Assembly (NCBI RefSeq): GCF_014207745.1
Contig: NZ_JACHJB010000003.1
Location: forward strand, 744,001 to 808,000
Source of the DNA: Nonomuraea muscovyensis
GTDB lineage: Bacteria > Actinomycetota > Actinomycetes > Streptosporangiales > Streptosporangiaceae
Length of the DNA: 64,000 nucleotides
Reading direction: 5' to 3'
The first letter of the stretch is position 1. Each line of letters begins with the position of its first letter. Both the position numbers and the translations under genes were made by a program. The notes beneath the pieces were generated by a model. It had not been told where the DNA came from. It ran no database searches and worked only from the letters and a program-made list of their open reading frames with translations. Shown here piece after piece: positions 25,895 through 33,366 of this stretch.

Positions 25895-27658
25895 TCAGGC
25901 GTCCTTGATCTCGCAGATGGTGGCGCCGGAGGTGACGGTCTGGCCCACGGCGGCGCTCAGACCCGTGATGGCGCCGGACTTGTGCGCGGTCAGCGGCTGC
26001 TCCATCTTCATGGCCTCCAGCACCACGACCGTGTCGCCCTCGGCCACCACGTCACCGTCGCCGGCGACGACCTTGACGATCGTGCCCTGCATCGGGCTCA
26101 CCAGGGCGTCACCGCCCGCCGCCGCCTTCTTCGGGCCGCCCGCGCCGCGCCTGGGCCTGCGGGCGCCCGCCGGTGCCGCGCCCCCGACGCCGCCGGTCGT
26201 GCCGAGTCCGGCGGGCAGGACCACCTCCAGGCGCTTGCCGCCCACCTCGACCGTCACCGTCTCGCGCGCCGCCGGCTCGCCGTCGGGCCCGGCGGCCTCG
26301 CCGGTGTAGGGCTCGATCGTGTTGGCGAACTCGGTCTCGATCCAGCGGGTGTGCACCGCGAACGGCTCGGCGGTGAACGCCGGGTCGGACACGACCGCGC
26401 GGTGGAAGGGCAGCACGGTCGGCATCCCGCCGACCTCGAACTCCGCCAGCGCCCGCCGTGAGCGCTCCAGCGCCTCGGCGCGGGTGCGGCCCGTCACGAT
26501 CAGCTTGGCGACCAGCGAGTCGAACGACTGCGGCACCGTCATGCCCGCCTCGTAGCCCGCGTCGAGCCGCACGCCCGGCCCCGACGGCGGTCGCCAGACG
26601 GTCAGCGTGCCCGGCGCGGGCAGGAAGCCCCGGCCCGGGTCCTCGGCGTTGATCCGGAACTCGATCGCGTGACCGCGCAGCTCCGGGTCGTCGTAGCCGA
26701 GCGGCTCACCGGCGGCGACGCGGAACATCTCCCGCACCAGGTCGACGCCCGCCACCTCCTCGGTCACCGGGTGCTCGACCTGCAGCCGGGTGTTGACCTC
26801 CAGGAACGAGATCGTGCCGTCCTCGCCGACGAGGAACTCGCACGTGCCCGCGCCCACGTAGCCCGCCTCGCGCAGGATCGCCTTGGAGCTGGCGTAGAGC
26901 AGCTCGACCTGCCGCTCCGTCAGGAACGGGGCCGGCGCCTCCTCCACCAGCTTCTGGTGCCGCCGCTGCAGCGAGCAGTCGCGGGTGCTGACCACCACCA
27001 CGTTGCCGTGCGCGTCGGCCAGGCACTGCGTCTCGACGTGGCGCGGCCGGTCGAGGTAGCGCTCCACGAAGCACTCGCCCCGGCCGAAGGCCGCCACGGC
27101 CTCACGCACCGCCGACTCGTACAGCTCGGCGACCTCCTCCAGCGCGCGGGCCACCTTGATGCCCCGGCCGCCGCCGCCGTAGGCGGCCTTGATCGCGATG
27201 GGCAGGCCGTGCTCCTCGGCGAACGCCACCACCTCGTCGGCGCCGGAGACGGGGTCCTTGGTGCCGGCCACCAGCGGGGCGCCCACCTTCTGGGCGATGT
27301 GCCGGGCCCGCACCTTGTCGCCCAGCGCCGCGATCGCCTCGGGCGGCGGCCCGATCCAGATCAGGCCCGCGTCGATCACCGCCTGCGCGAAGGAGGCGTT
27401 CTCGGCCAGGAAGCCGTATCCCGGGTGCACCGCGTCGGCGCCCGAGCGCCGCGCGACGTCCAGCAGCTTGCCGATGTCGAGGTAGGTCTCACCGGCCGAG
27501 CGGCCGCCCAGCGCGTACGCCTCGTCGGCGACCCGCGCGTGCAAGGCGTCCAGGTCCTCGTCGGAGTAGACGGCCACGCTGGCCAGACCGGCGTCCTTGC
27601 ACGCCCGCGCGACCCGTACGGCGATCTCGCCGCGATTGGCGATCAGAACCTTGCGCAC
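25895..27658 (-). CDS. Acyl-CoA carboxylase alpha subunit (biotin carboxylase plus BCCP)
   Basis: A 587-aa biotin-dependent acetyl/propionyl-CoA carboxylase alpha chain. It has the biotin carboxylase N-domain (KVLIANRGEIAVRVARACKD), ATP-grasp domain (AAYGGGGRGIKV; EVNTRLQVEHPVTEE), C-domain (INAEDPGRGFLPAPG), a Pro/Ala/Gly linker and a biotinyl domain whose EAMKMEQ motif places the biotinylated lysine at K551. It carboxylates biotin and works with a separate carboxyltransferase beta subunit to make malonyl- or methylmalonyl-CoA. GTG at complement 27656-27658 is chosen because it starts VRKVLIANRGE and follows GGAGGAAGGA. An upstream TTG (27688) is also in frame. No beta-subunit gene is adjacent. 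Confidence 0.93.
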   Translation of the reverse strand: MRKVLIANRGEIAVRVARACKDAGLASVAVYSDEDLDALHARVADEAYALGGRSAGETYLDIGKLLDVARRSGADAVHPGYGFLAENASFAQAVIDAGLIWIGPPPEAIAALGDKVRARHIAQKVGAPLVAGTKDPVSGADEVVAFAEEHGLPIAIKAAYGGGGRGIKVARALEEVAELYESAVREAVAAFGRGECFVERYLDRPRHVETQCLADAHGNVVVVSTRDCSLQRRHQKLVEEAPAPFLTERQVELLYASSKAILREAGYVGAGTCEFLVGEDGTISFLEVNTRLQVEHPVTEEVAGVDLVREMFRVAAGEPLGYDDPELRGHAIEFRINAEDPGRGFLPAPGTLTVWRPPSGPGVRLDAGYEAGMTVPQSFDSLVAKLIVTGRTRAEALERSRRALAEFEVGGMPTVLPFHRAVVSDPAFTAEPFAVHTRWIETEFANTIEPYTGEAAGPDGEPAARETVTVEVGGKRLEVVLPAGLGTTGGVGGAAPAGARRPRRGAGGPKKAAAGGDALVSPMQGTIVKVVAGDGDVVAEGDTVVVLEAMKMEQPLTAHKSGAITGLSAAVGQTVTSGATICEIKDA

Positions 27659-27872
27659 CTGCGTCCGTCCTTCCTCCACGGCACTCAACGGAGTGTAAGT
27701 GCCAGCCGGCGCCTGGCCCTCGGCGGCCCAGGCGCGGGACCGTGCGGATCGACCCGGCGCCGGACGAAGCCGGGTGATCCTTTACGACCATAGCCGCTCG
27801 GCATAACCGAGGGCGATGGCCGGGGCGCCCGCCTAAGGTGAGCGTGCTATCACGACGATCCAGGAGGCATGC

Positions 27873-28145
27873 ATGGGCCAGAGCCTGCTCGGTGGCGACC
27901 CCGGAGAAATGCAGCTGATGGCGACGCAGTTCACGCAGCAGTCGGAGGCGGTGCGGGGCACGATGACCGCGCTCGACCGCGAGGCCGCCAAGGTCGGCAC
28001 GGCCTGGACCGGCCCCGGGGCCGAGCGCTTCCAGGGTGCCTGGCAGAACTACCGGACCGCGTTCCAGCGGATGACGGAGGAGCTCCAGGAGGCGGCGCGC
28101 GTCATCAACACCTACCGGGGCAACATCGAGTCCGCGACCCGCTGA
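27873..28145 (+). CDS. WXG100-family protein (ESX-type)
   Basis: A 90-aa protein with the classic WXG100 helical hairpin. The turn motif WTG is at 45-47, with hydrophobic heptads either side and a short tail YRGNIESATR containing a Y-x-x-x-E pattern like the T7SS export signal. AGGAGG lies just upstream of ATG 27873. It probably dimerises and is a substrate or component of the T7SS encoded downstream. It stands alone, with its own terminator at 28172-28195. Confidence 0.9.
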   Translation: MGQSLLGGDPGEMQLMATQFTQQSEAVRGTMTALDREAAKVGTAWTGPGAERFQGAWQNYRTAFQRMTEELQEAARVINTYRGNIESATR

Positions 28146-28171
28146 GCGTCGCCGGTAAGAGCAGTGTCGGG

Positions 28172-28195
28172 GCCCCGGCGACAAGCCGGGGCTTT
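28172..28195 (+). terminator. Rho-independent terminator after WXG100 gene
   Basis: A perfect 8-bp stem GCCCCGGC/GCCGGGGC with a five-base loop followed by TTT, 27 bp after the WXG100 stop. This suggests the small WXG100 gene is monocistronic. Confidence 0.8.
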
Positions 28196-28266
28196 CCGCT
28201 GTCCGGGTGACGTGCTCCGGCCGTTCGGTGGGGGCGAAAAACCCGGACAATATATGCTTCCTGGTC

Positions 28267-29406
28267 ATGATCCCACGGGTACTCCTGGCCTGCGCGCTGG
28301 CCGCCGGGCTCGTCGTCACGCCGGGCGTCGCCCAGGCCGCGCCCGTGCGCTGCAACCCCGAGAAGGGGTCGATGCAGGTCGGGGAGTCGTGGGCGCAGCG
28401 CCGGCTGGACGCGCGCACCGTGTGGAAGCTGACGAGGGGCGAGGGGATCACGGTCGCGGTCATCGACAGCGGCCTCGACCTCAGGCACCCGTCGCTGGCC
28501 GGAGCGGTGATCAAGCAGGTCGACCTCACCCGTACGGGACACCGTGACTGCATGGGGCACGGCACCGCGACCGCGGGCATCATCGCCGGCCGCTACCTGC
28601 AGGGCGTCCCCTTCCACGGGGTCGCGCCCGCCGCGCGGCTGATCTCCTACAAGCAGACCAACGAGAAGGAAGGCGACGTCGCCACGCTGGCGGAGGGGAT
28701 CGTCAAGGCGGCAGAGGCGGACGTCGACGTCATCAACGTCTCGGCGCAGGCCACCGACCAGCCCGACCTCAAGGCCGCGGTCCAGTACGCCCTCTCGCGC
28801 GACATCGTCATCGTGGCCGCCGCCGGCAACGTGGACAACGGCGGGGTCTCCTCGCCCGCCTACCCCGCGGCGTACGAGGGGGTGCTGTCGGTCGGCTCCG
28901 CCTCCCCGGGCGGCAGCCTGTCCACCTTCTCCAACACCGGTTCGCGGGTCGGCGTGGTGGCGCCGGGGGAGAAGATCACCAGCACCTGGACCGGCCGGTC
29001 GTTCCGCGCCGACCTGGAGGGGACGAGCTTCGCGGCGCCGTACGTGGCGGGCGTCGCGGCGCTGGTGCGCGCCCGGCACCCGCGGCTGACGAACGAGCAG
29101 GTACGGCGGCGCATCGAGAGGACCGCCGACGGCGCGCTCGGCGACGGCACGGGCGCGGGCATGGTGAACCCCCTGCTGGCGGTGACCGCGGTCCTGCCGT
29201 CGGAGCAGGTGGCGGTGGCGCCGCCGCCGGCCGGCCCGCTGCCGGACGGCCTGGTGACCAAACGGCCGCCGGTGGACCAGCACGCGATCGACGTGGCGGT
29301 CGGTGTGGGGGCCGCGGCACTGGCCCTCGTGGGGCTCGTCCTGGTGGTCCGGATGGTGGTGCCGATGGGCAGACGACGCGGCTGGCGGCCGGGGCGGCAA
29401 GTTTGA
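28267..29406 (+). CDS. mycP: Mycosin-type membrane-anchored subtilisin protease of the T7SS
   Basis: A 379-aa subtilase. It has a signal peptide (1-24, ending AQA) and the catalytic triad D67 (VIDSGLD), H98 (GHGTATAG) and S254 (GTSFAAP), with AAGN as the oxyanion region. A single C-terminal membrane helix (about 340-363) is followed by a basic tail. This is the mycosin architecture, a T7SS core component anchored on the outer face of the membrane. ATG 28267 is chosen because it starts the signal peptide. No clear ribosome site is seen, and an AT-rich ACAATATATG patch lies just upstream. A pseudokinase gene follows on the same strand. Confidence 0.92.
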   Translation: MIPRVLLACALAAGLVVTPGVAQAAPVRCNPEKGSMQVGESWAQRRLDARTVWKLTRGEGITVAVIDSGLDLRHPSLAGAVIKQVDLTRTGHRDCMGHGTATAGIIAGRYLQGVPFHGVAPAARLISYKQTNEKEGDVATLAEGIVKAAEADVDVINVSAQATDQPDLKAAVQYALSRDIVIVAAAGNVDNGGVSSPAYPAAYEGVLSVGSASPGGSLSTFSNTGSRVGVVAPGEKITSTWTGRSFRADLEGTSFAAPYVAGVAALVRARHPRLTNEQVRRRIERTADGALGDGTGAGMVNPLLAVTAVLPSEQVAVAPPPAGPLPDGLVTKRPPVDQHAIDVAVGVGAAALALVGLVLVVRMVVPMGRRRGWRPGRQV

Positions 29407-29458
29407 CCATTTCGATGTGGTGAACGTCAGTCAGGCAGCCCGGAAACACCTGATTCTG

Positions 29459-29505
29459 CAGTGACGGATTTGGTTCAATGATCCATGAGTCATGATTTGT
29501 CACTG
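29459..29505 (+). promoter_or_regulatory. Nested inverted repeats in leader of the kinase-like gene
   Basis: CAGTGAC (29459-29465) and GTCACTG (29499-29505) are perfect inverted repeats 33 bp apart. Between them is an 11-bp near-palindrome, CATGAGTCATG (29484-29494). The stretch is AT-rich compared with surrounding DNA and ends 12 bp before the ATG. It could be a regulator-binding site overlapping the promoter or a leader hairpin. The two cannot be told apart here. Confidence 0.4.
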
Positions 29506-29516
29506 AAAGGGCGCCC

Positions 29517-31706
29517 ATGAACTCCCTGGATCCGCGTGACCCTGAACAGTTAGGCGTTTACACCATCCTCGAACGGGTCGGCGAAGGCCCGCGCGGGGTC
29601 GTTTACCTGGGCCGCCAAGGCGAAGACGAGACCACGTACGCGATCAAGATGCTGCCGGCCATGCCGGACGCGGCGGACGTGGCTCAGCGCCTGAAGGGCG
29701 GCGAGCGGATTTCGAGCTCCTACGTCGCGCGGGTGGTCGACGCGGGCGTGTGGGAAGGACGGCCGTACGTCGTCCGCGAGCACATCGAGGGGCGCAGCCT
29801 CGCCGACGTCGTACGCGACGAGGGGCCGCTGTCCGGCGACGCGCTGGAGCGCGTCGCGGTGGGCGTGCTCACCGCCCTGACGCCCATCCACCTGGCGGGG
29901 GTGGCCCACGGCGGCCTCACCCCGCAGAACGTCATCATGAGCGCGGACGGCCCCCGGGTCACCGACGCCGCCATCGGCGGGCCGGTGGGCGAGATCGGGT
30001 ACCGCTCGCCCGAGCAGTTGAACGGCGAGCCGTTCGACGCCTACACCGACGTCTTCTCCTGGGCCTCGGTCGTGGTGTTCGCCGCGACCGGTCGCGCGCC
30101 GTTCGGCCACGAGGCGCAGGCCGTCATGAACGCCGAGCCGGACCTGGGCGAGCTGGCGGAACCGCTGCGCGGCGTCGTGCTGTCCTGCCTGGCCAAGATG
30201 GTCGCCCTGCGGCCCACCACGTACAACGCGCTGCTGCGCCTGCTGGGTGACAACCACGCCGGCCCGGTGCCGCCGATCGTGGTGCCCCCGCAGGTACCCG
30301 CCGGTGACACGGTGCTGCTGCCGCCCGGTCAGGACGTGCCGCCCCTCCAGGGGCTGCCCGTGCCGCCGCCCGTCGTCGTGCAGCAGCAGGCGCCGCCGCC
30401 TCCCATGTGGGGGCCGCCGGCCGAGGGCCTCCAGGACGAGCCCCGGCAGACGTGGTCGGTACCGGGTCCCGTCCAGCCCGCCGCCGCCGCGCCGCGCCGC
30501 TCGTTCCCCGTCGGCCTGGTCGGCGCGCTCGGCGCCGTCGTGCTCGTCTCGGGGCTGGGGCTGTGGGGCGCGACCAGCTACGCGCCGAAGCAGACGCTGC
30601 AGTCGGCCGCCGCCCCGGGTGCCACGGCGACGGTCACGTCCGCCGCGGCCGAGGGCGGCGACGGCGGTGGAGGTGGCGGCCAGCCGGGCGTGCCCGCCGA
30701 CGGCACGCAGCAGCAGCCGCCGGCCTCGGGTGAGCCCCAGGTCACCGTGCCGTGGGCGCAGACGCCCGACCCCACCTCGACCGGCGTGCTGCCGTTCGAA
30801 CTGCCCAGGGACGAGCCGACCGAGATCGCGGTGCCGGAGCTGAGCACGGTCCCGTCGCCGCTGCCGACGCAGCCCGTCATCACGCAGCAGTACCCGACGC
30901 AGCCGGTGACGCAGCCCACCGCCCAGCCCACCCAGGCCCAGCCGACCGTGACGGCCACGGCCACGACGACGGTCACGCCGACCCCGTCGGTCTCGCCGAC
31001 ACCGGACGACCAGATCTCCGGCGAACCGGTGCCGACGCGGACGAAGGGCAGGCCCACCCGGGAGCCGGACCCCACGCCCACGGAACAGCCCAGCCAGCAA
31101 CCCACCCAGCAGCCCACCACGGAGCAGCCGAGGCCGAGCGACCTGCCGACGCGCAGCGAGCAGCCGAAGCCGACCGCGACGCCGTCCACCCGGCCGACCG
31201 AGCAGCCGAAGCCCACGGTCTCGGCCACGCCGACCTACACGGCCAGGCCGACCGTCCGGCCCACCACCACGTCGCCGAAGCCCACCGCCACGGTGACGGT
31301 CAAGCCGACGACCGCCTCGCCGAAGCCGACGGTCAAGCCGACGACCGCCTCGCCCAAGCCGACCCCGACGCCGACCCAGACGAGGAACCCGCACACGCCG
31401 ACCTCGGTCTGCGGCTCCGGCTTCTACGTCCAGCGGCAGGGCTCGTTCGCGGGCGGTGTCACCTACCAGCTCTACAACAACGCCACCGGCGAGAACTGCG
31501 TGGTGACGCTCAAGACCGCTGACATCGGCAAGGCCACCCCGGTCACCGCCACTCTGGAGATCCAGGGCGGCGGGCGCCGGACCGACAGCGGCAACTTCGA
31601 GTTCTACGCCGGCCCGGTCAAGATGCAGGGCAAGGGCAAGTGCGTCCGCTTCGAGGGCGGCGCCGGCTCCAGCCGGACCAGCGCCGACTGGGGCAACTGC
31701 GGCTGA
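29517..31706 (+). CDS. Membrane-anchored pseudokinase with Pro/Thr stalk and extracellular C-terminal domain
   Basis: A 729-aa protein with a Ser/Thr-kinase-like fold (about 1-250). The glycine loop (VGEGPRGVVYLG) and VAIK-type lysine (K44 in YAIKM) are present. The catalytic loop reads HGGLTPQN, so the HRD aspartate is replaced by G133. DFG is DAA (D150). It therefore lacks the catalytic base and is probably a pseudokinase. A Pro-rich linker leads to one membrane helix (about 323-347), then a long Pro/Thr/Gln stalk and a C-terminal domain of about 100 residues with three cysteines (CGSGF, GENCVV, GKCVRF) plus a final Cys. It follows mycP and may scaffold or sense at the cell envelope. That role is inference. 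Confidence 0.85.
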   Translation: MNSLDPRDPEQLGVYTILERVGEGPRGVVYLGRQGEDETTYAIKMLPAMPDAADVAQRLKGGERISSSYVARVVDAGVWEGRPYVVREHIEGRSLADVVRDEGPLSGDALERVAVGVLTALTPIHLAGVAHGGLTPQNVIMSADGPRVTDAAIGGPVGEIGYRSPEQLNGEPFDAYTDVFSWASVVVFAATGRAPFGHEAQAVMNAEPDLGELAEPLRGVVLSCLAKMVALRPTTYNALLRLLGDNHAGPVPPIVVPPQVPAGDTVLLPPGQDVPPLQGLPVPPPVVVQQQAPPPPMWGPPAEGLQDEPRQTWSVPGPVQPAAAAPRRSFPVGLVGALGAVVLVSGLGLWGATSYAPKQTLQSAAAPGATATVTSAAAEGGDGGGGGGQPGVPADGTQQQPPASGEPQVTVPWAQTPDPTSTGVLPFELPRDEPTEIAVPELSTVPSPLPTQPVITQQYPTQPVTQPTAQPTQAQPTVTATATTTVTPTPSVSPTPDDQISGEPVPTRTKGRPTREPDPTPTEQPSQQPTQQPTTEQPRPSDLPTRSEQPKPTATPSTRPTEQPKPTVSATPTYTARPTVRPTTTSPKPTATVTVKPTTASPKPTVKPTTASPKPTPTPTQTRNPHTPTSVCGSGFYVQRQGSFAGGVTYQLYNNATGENCVVTLKTADIGKATPVTATLEIQGGGRRTDSGNFEFYAGPVKMQGKGKCVRFEGGAGSSRTSADWGNCG

Positions 31707-31735
31707 CCCCGCACAGCGGCCCCGCTGACGACGTG

Positions 31736-31768
31736 AGGACCCGCTCCCCGGAAGGGGGGCGGGTCCTT
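31736..31768. terminator. Strong bidirectional terminator
   Basis: A 14-bp stem (AGGACCCGCTCCCC against GGGGGGCGGGTCCT, one G-U) closed by a GGAA tetraloop and followed by T. It lies between the pseudokinase stop and the stop of the minus-strand transglycosylase gene, which ends at 31773. Confidence 0.85.
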
Positions 31769-31772
31769 CGCG

Positions 31773-32945
31773 TCAGTAGGGCCGGTACCCGCCGCCGCTC
31801 TCGATGGACGCGATCCCGGGGTGGCGTCCCATGTCGCCGTAGCGGCTGTAGGTGTAGAGGACGCCGGCGATGATGTTGTCCACCGGCTCCAGGATCTGCT
31901 TGTGACCGGGCAGGCTGTGCGCGTTGAAGGTGGGCGGGATCGTCTGCATGAGGCCCTGCGACGGCACGCCGTTCTGCGCGTTGATGTCCCACCTGTTGAT
32001 CGCGCTCGGGTTGCCGCCCGACTCGTGGAAGATGACGGTCCAGATGCGCTCGATGTCCTTGGGGTCGTTCGGATCGAGGTCGCTGACGTCGATGCCGCGC
32101 TTGCGCAGGACCGCGGCCATCTCCGGCGACTTGATGACGGTCAGCGCCTCCTTGATCCACTCCACCACCTCGGCCTTCGGGCGGGGCGTGGTGCCGCCCG
32201 ACGAGGTCCCGGTGTAGCCGTACGTGCCGGTGCCGCCGCCCTCGCCGTAGCCGCCCGGGGAGCCCCCGCCGCCGTTCTGGCCGCCGTTCTGGGCGAGCAC
32301 GGTGCGCCGGTACTCCTCGGGGGACACCGGGATCCAGCCGACCTTGTCGGCGACGAAGTCCTGCTTGCCGGCGAACCGGATGCCGGAGAACAGGTTCGCG
32401 TCCTTGCCGAGCTGCTTGTTGATGTTGCTCAGCGCCGTGGACATCACGGTCTCGGCGGAGCCGAGGCGGCCCTGCGCGGACTGCGCGAACGAGCTGACCT
32501 TGGCGCCGATGTCACGGTTGAGGTTCGCCTCGGTGGCGTCGGGGTCGTTCTCGGCCTTCGCGTACGCGGTGCGGATGTCCCCGACCTGCTTGAGCAGGTC
32601 GCCGCCGAGCCGGTCGACGTCCTTCTTGGCCTTCTCCAGCGCGTCGGCGACGTCGTTGAGCGAGCCGGCGCAGGAGACCAGCGCGTCGTCCAGCGCCTGG
32701 CCGGCCTTGCCGTACGCGGCCATGTACGAGACGAACTCGTCCGCCGAACCGCCGCGCCACCAGTCGTCCACCCGCCGGACGTCGCCCGCGAGCACGTTCA
32801 TGTTGCCCAGGACGTCGTTCCCGCTCGCGGTCCACCGCGAGGCGATGCGCCTGATCTCGCCCGGGTCGGCGTCCTTGACCTTGTCCATCACGTCGGTGAA
32901 CTTCTTGCCCTGCGCCAGCGCGGCGATCTGGTCGCGCAGGCTCAC
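31773..32945 (-). CDS. WXG-type/ESX domain fused to lytic transglycosylase (candidate T7SS substrate)
   Basis: A 390-aa protein. Its N-terminal 190 residues are helical, with a W-R-G turn (W63-G65 in DWWRGGSADEF), as in long WXG100-like proteins. A Gly-rich linker (about 225-250) follows. The C-terminal domain is a goose-type/SLT lytic transglycosylase with catalytic glutamate E308 in FHESGGNPSAINRWD and the SQGLMQTIPPTF motif. There is no signal peptide, so peptidoglycan access would need the T7SS. The GTG start overlaps the stop of the small partner gene (GTGA). It is third in the minus-strand operon after eccC. It may be an effector against rivals or an enzyme that opens the wall for the secretion machine. 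Confidence 0.88.
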   Translation of the reverse strand: MSLRDQIAALAQGKKFTDVMDKVKDADPGEIRRIASRWTASGNDVLGNMNVLAGDVRRVDDWWRGGSADEFVSYMAAYGKAGQALDDALVSCAGSLNDVADALEKAKKDVDRLGGDLLKQVGDIRTAYAKAENDPDATEANLNRDIGAKVSSFAQSAQGRLGSAETVMSTALSNINKQLGKDANLFSGIRFAGKQDFVADKVGWIPVSPEEYRRTVLAQNGGQNGGGGSPGGYGEGGGTGTYGYTGTSSGGTTPRPKAEVVEWIKEALTVIKSPEMAAVLRKRGIDVSDLDPNDPKDIERIWTVIFHESGGNPSAINRWDINAQNGVPSQGLMQTIPPTFNAHSLPGHKQILEPVDNIIAGVLYTYSRYGDMGRHPGIASIESGGGYRPY

Positions 32946-33283
32946 GAGTCGCCCTGCACGGTGGATCCCTTGTCCGCCTTCTGCATGTTGCGGCGGATCT
33001 GGTCCAGCGCGCGTTCGACGTCGTCCAGGCGGTCCTTGGCGGCCGTGACCTGGTCCGAGACCCGCTGCTCGACGCTGTTCAGCGCCGTGATCAGCGCGTC
33101 GGAGTCGGCGAGCTCGCCGAACACCCGGGCCTCCTGCTTCACCGGGAACGCGGCGCCGAACTCCGGCGTGGCCTTGGCCGCGGGCTTGCCGTCCTTGAGC
33201 TTGACCAGGTCCACGGAACGGTCGTGGACCGACTCCTGGAGTCGCTGAAGTGCCTTCTGACTGAGTGCGACGCCTCCCACCAC
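32942..33283 (-). CDS. Small helical protein, probable partner of the WXG-transglycosylase
   Basis: A 113-aa protein without signal peptide or membrane helix. The C-terminal half is a predicted coiled coil (VEQRVSDQVTAAKDRLDDVE, then RALDQIRRNMQ). It is translated from GTG (complement of 33281-33283; a second GTG follows directly) and overlaps the transglycosylase gene by four bases. This small-helical-then-large-effector order is the one seen for T7SS effectors and their dimerisation partners or chaperones. I do not recognise a named family. Confidence 0.7.
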   Translation of the reverse strand: MVGGVALSQKALQRLQESVHDRSVDLVKLKDGKPAAKATPEFGAAFPVKQEARVFGELADSDALITALNSVEQRVSDQVTAAKDRLDDVERALDQIRRNMQKADKGSTVQGDS

Positions 33284-33366
33284 GGGCCCCTTTCTGGCGG
33301 TTAGTGCGCGTTGTCGGGAAAGACGAAGATGATGTTACTCGTGACGCCTGCCGTGACTGAAGATCC

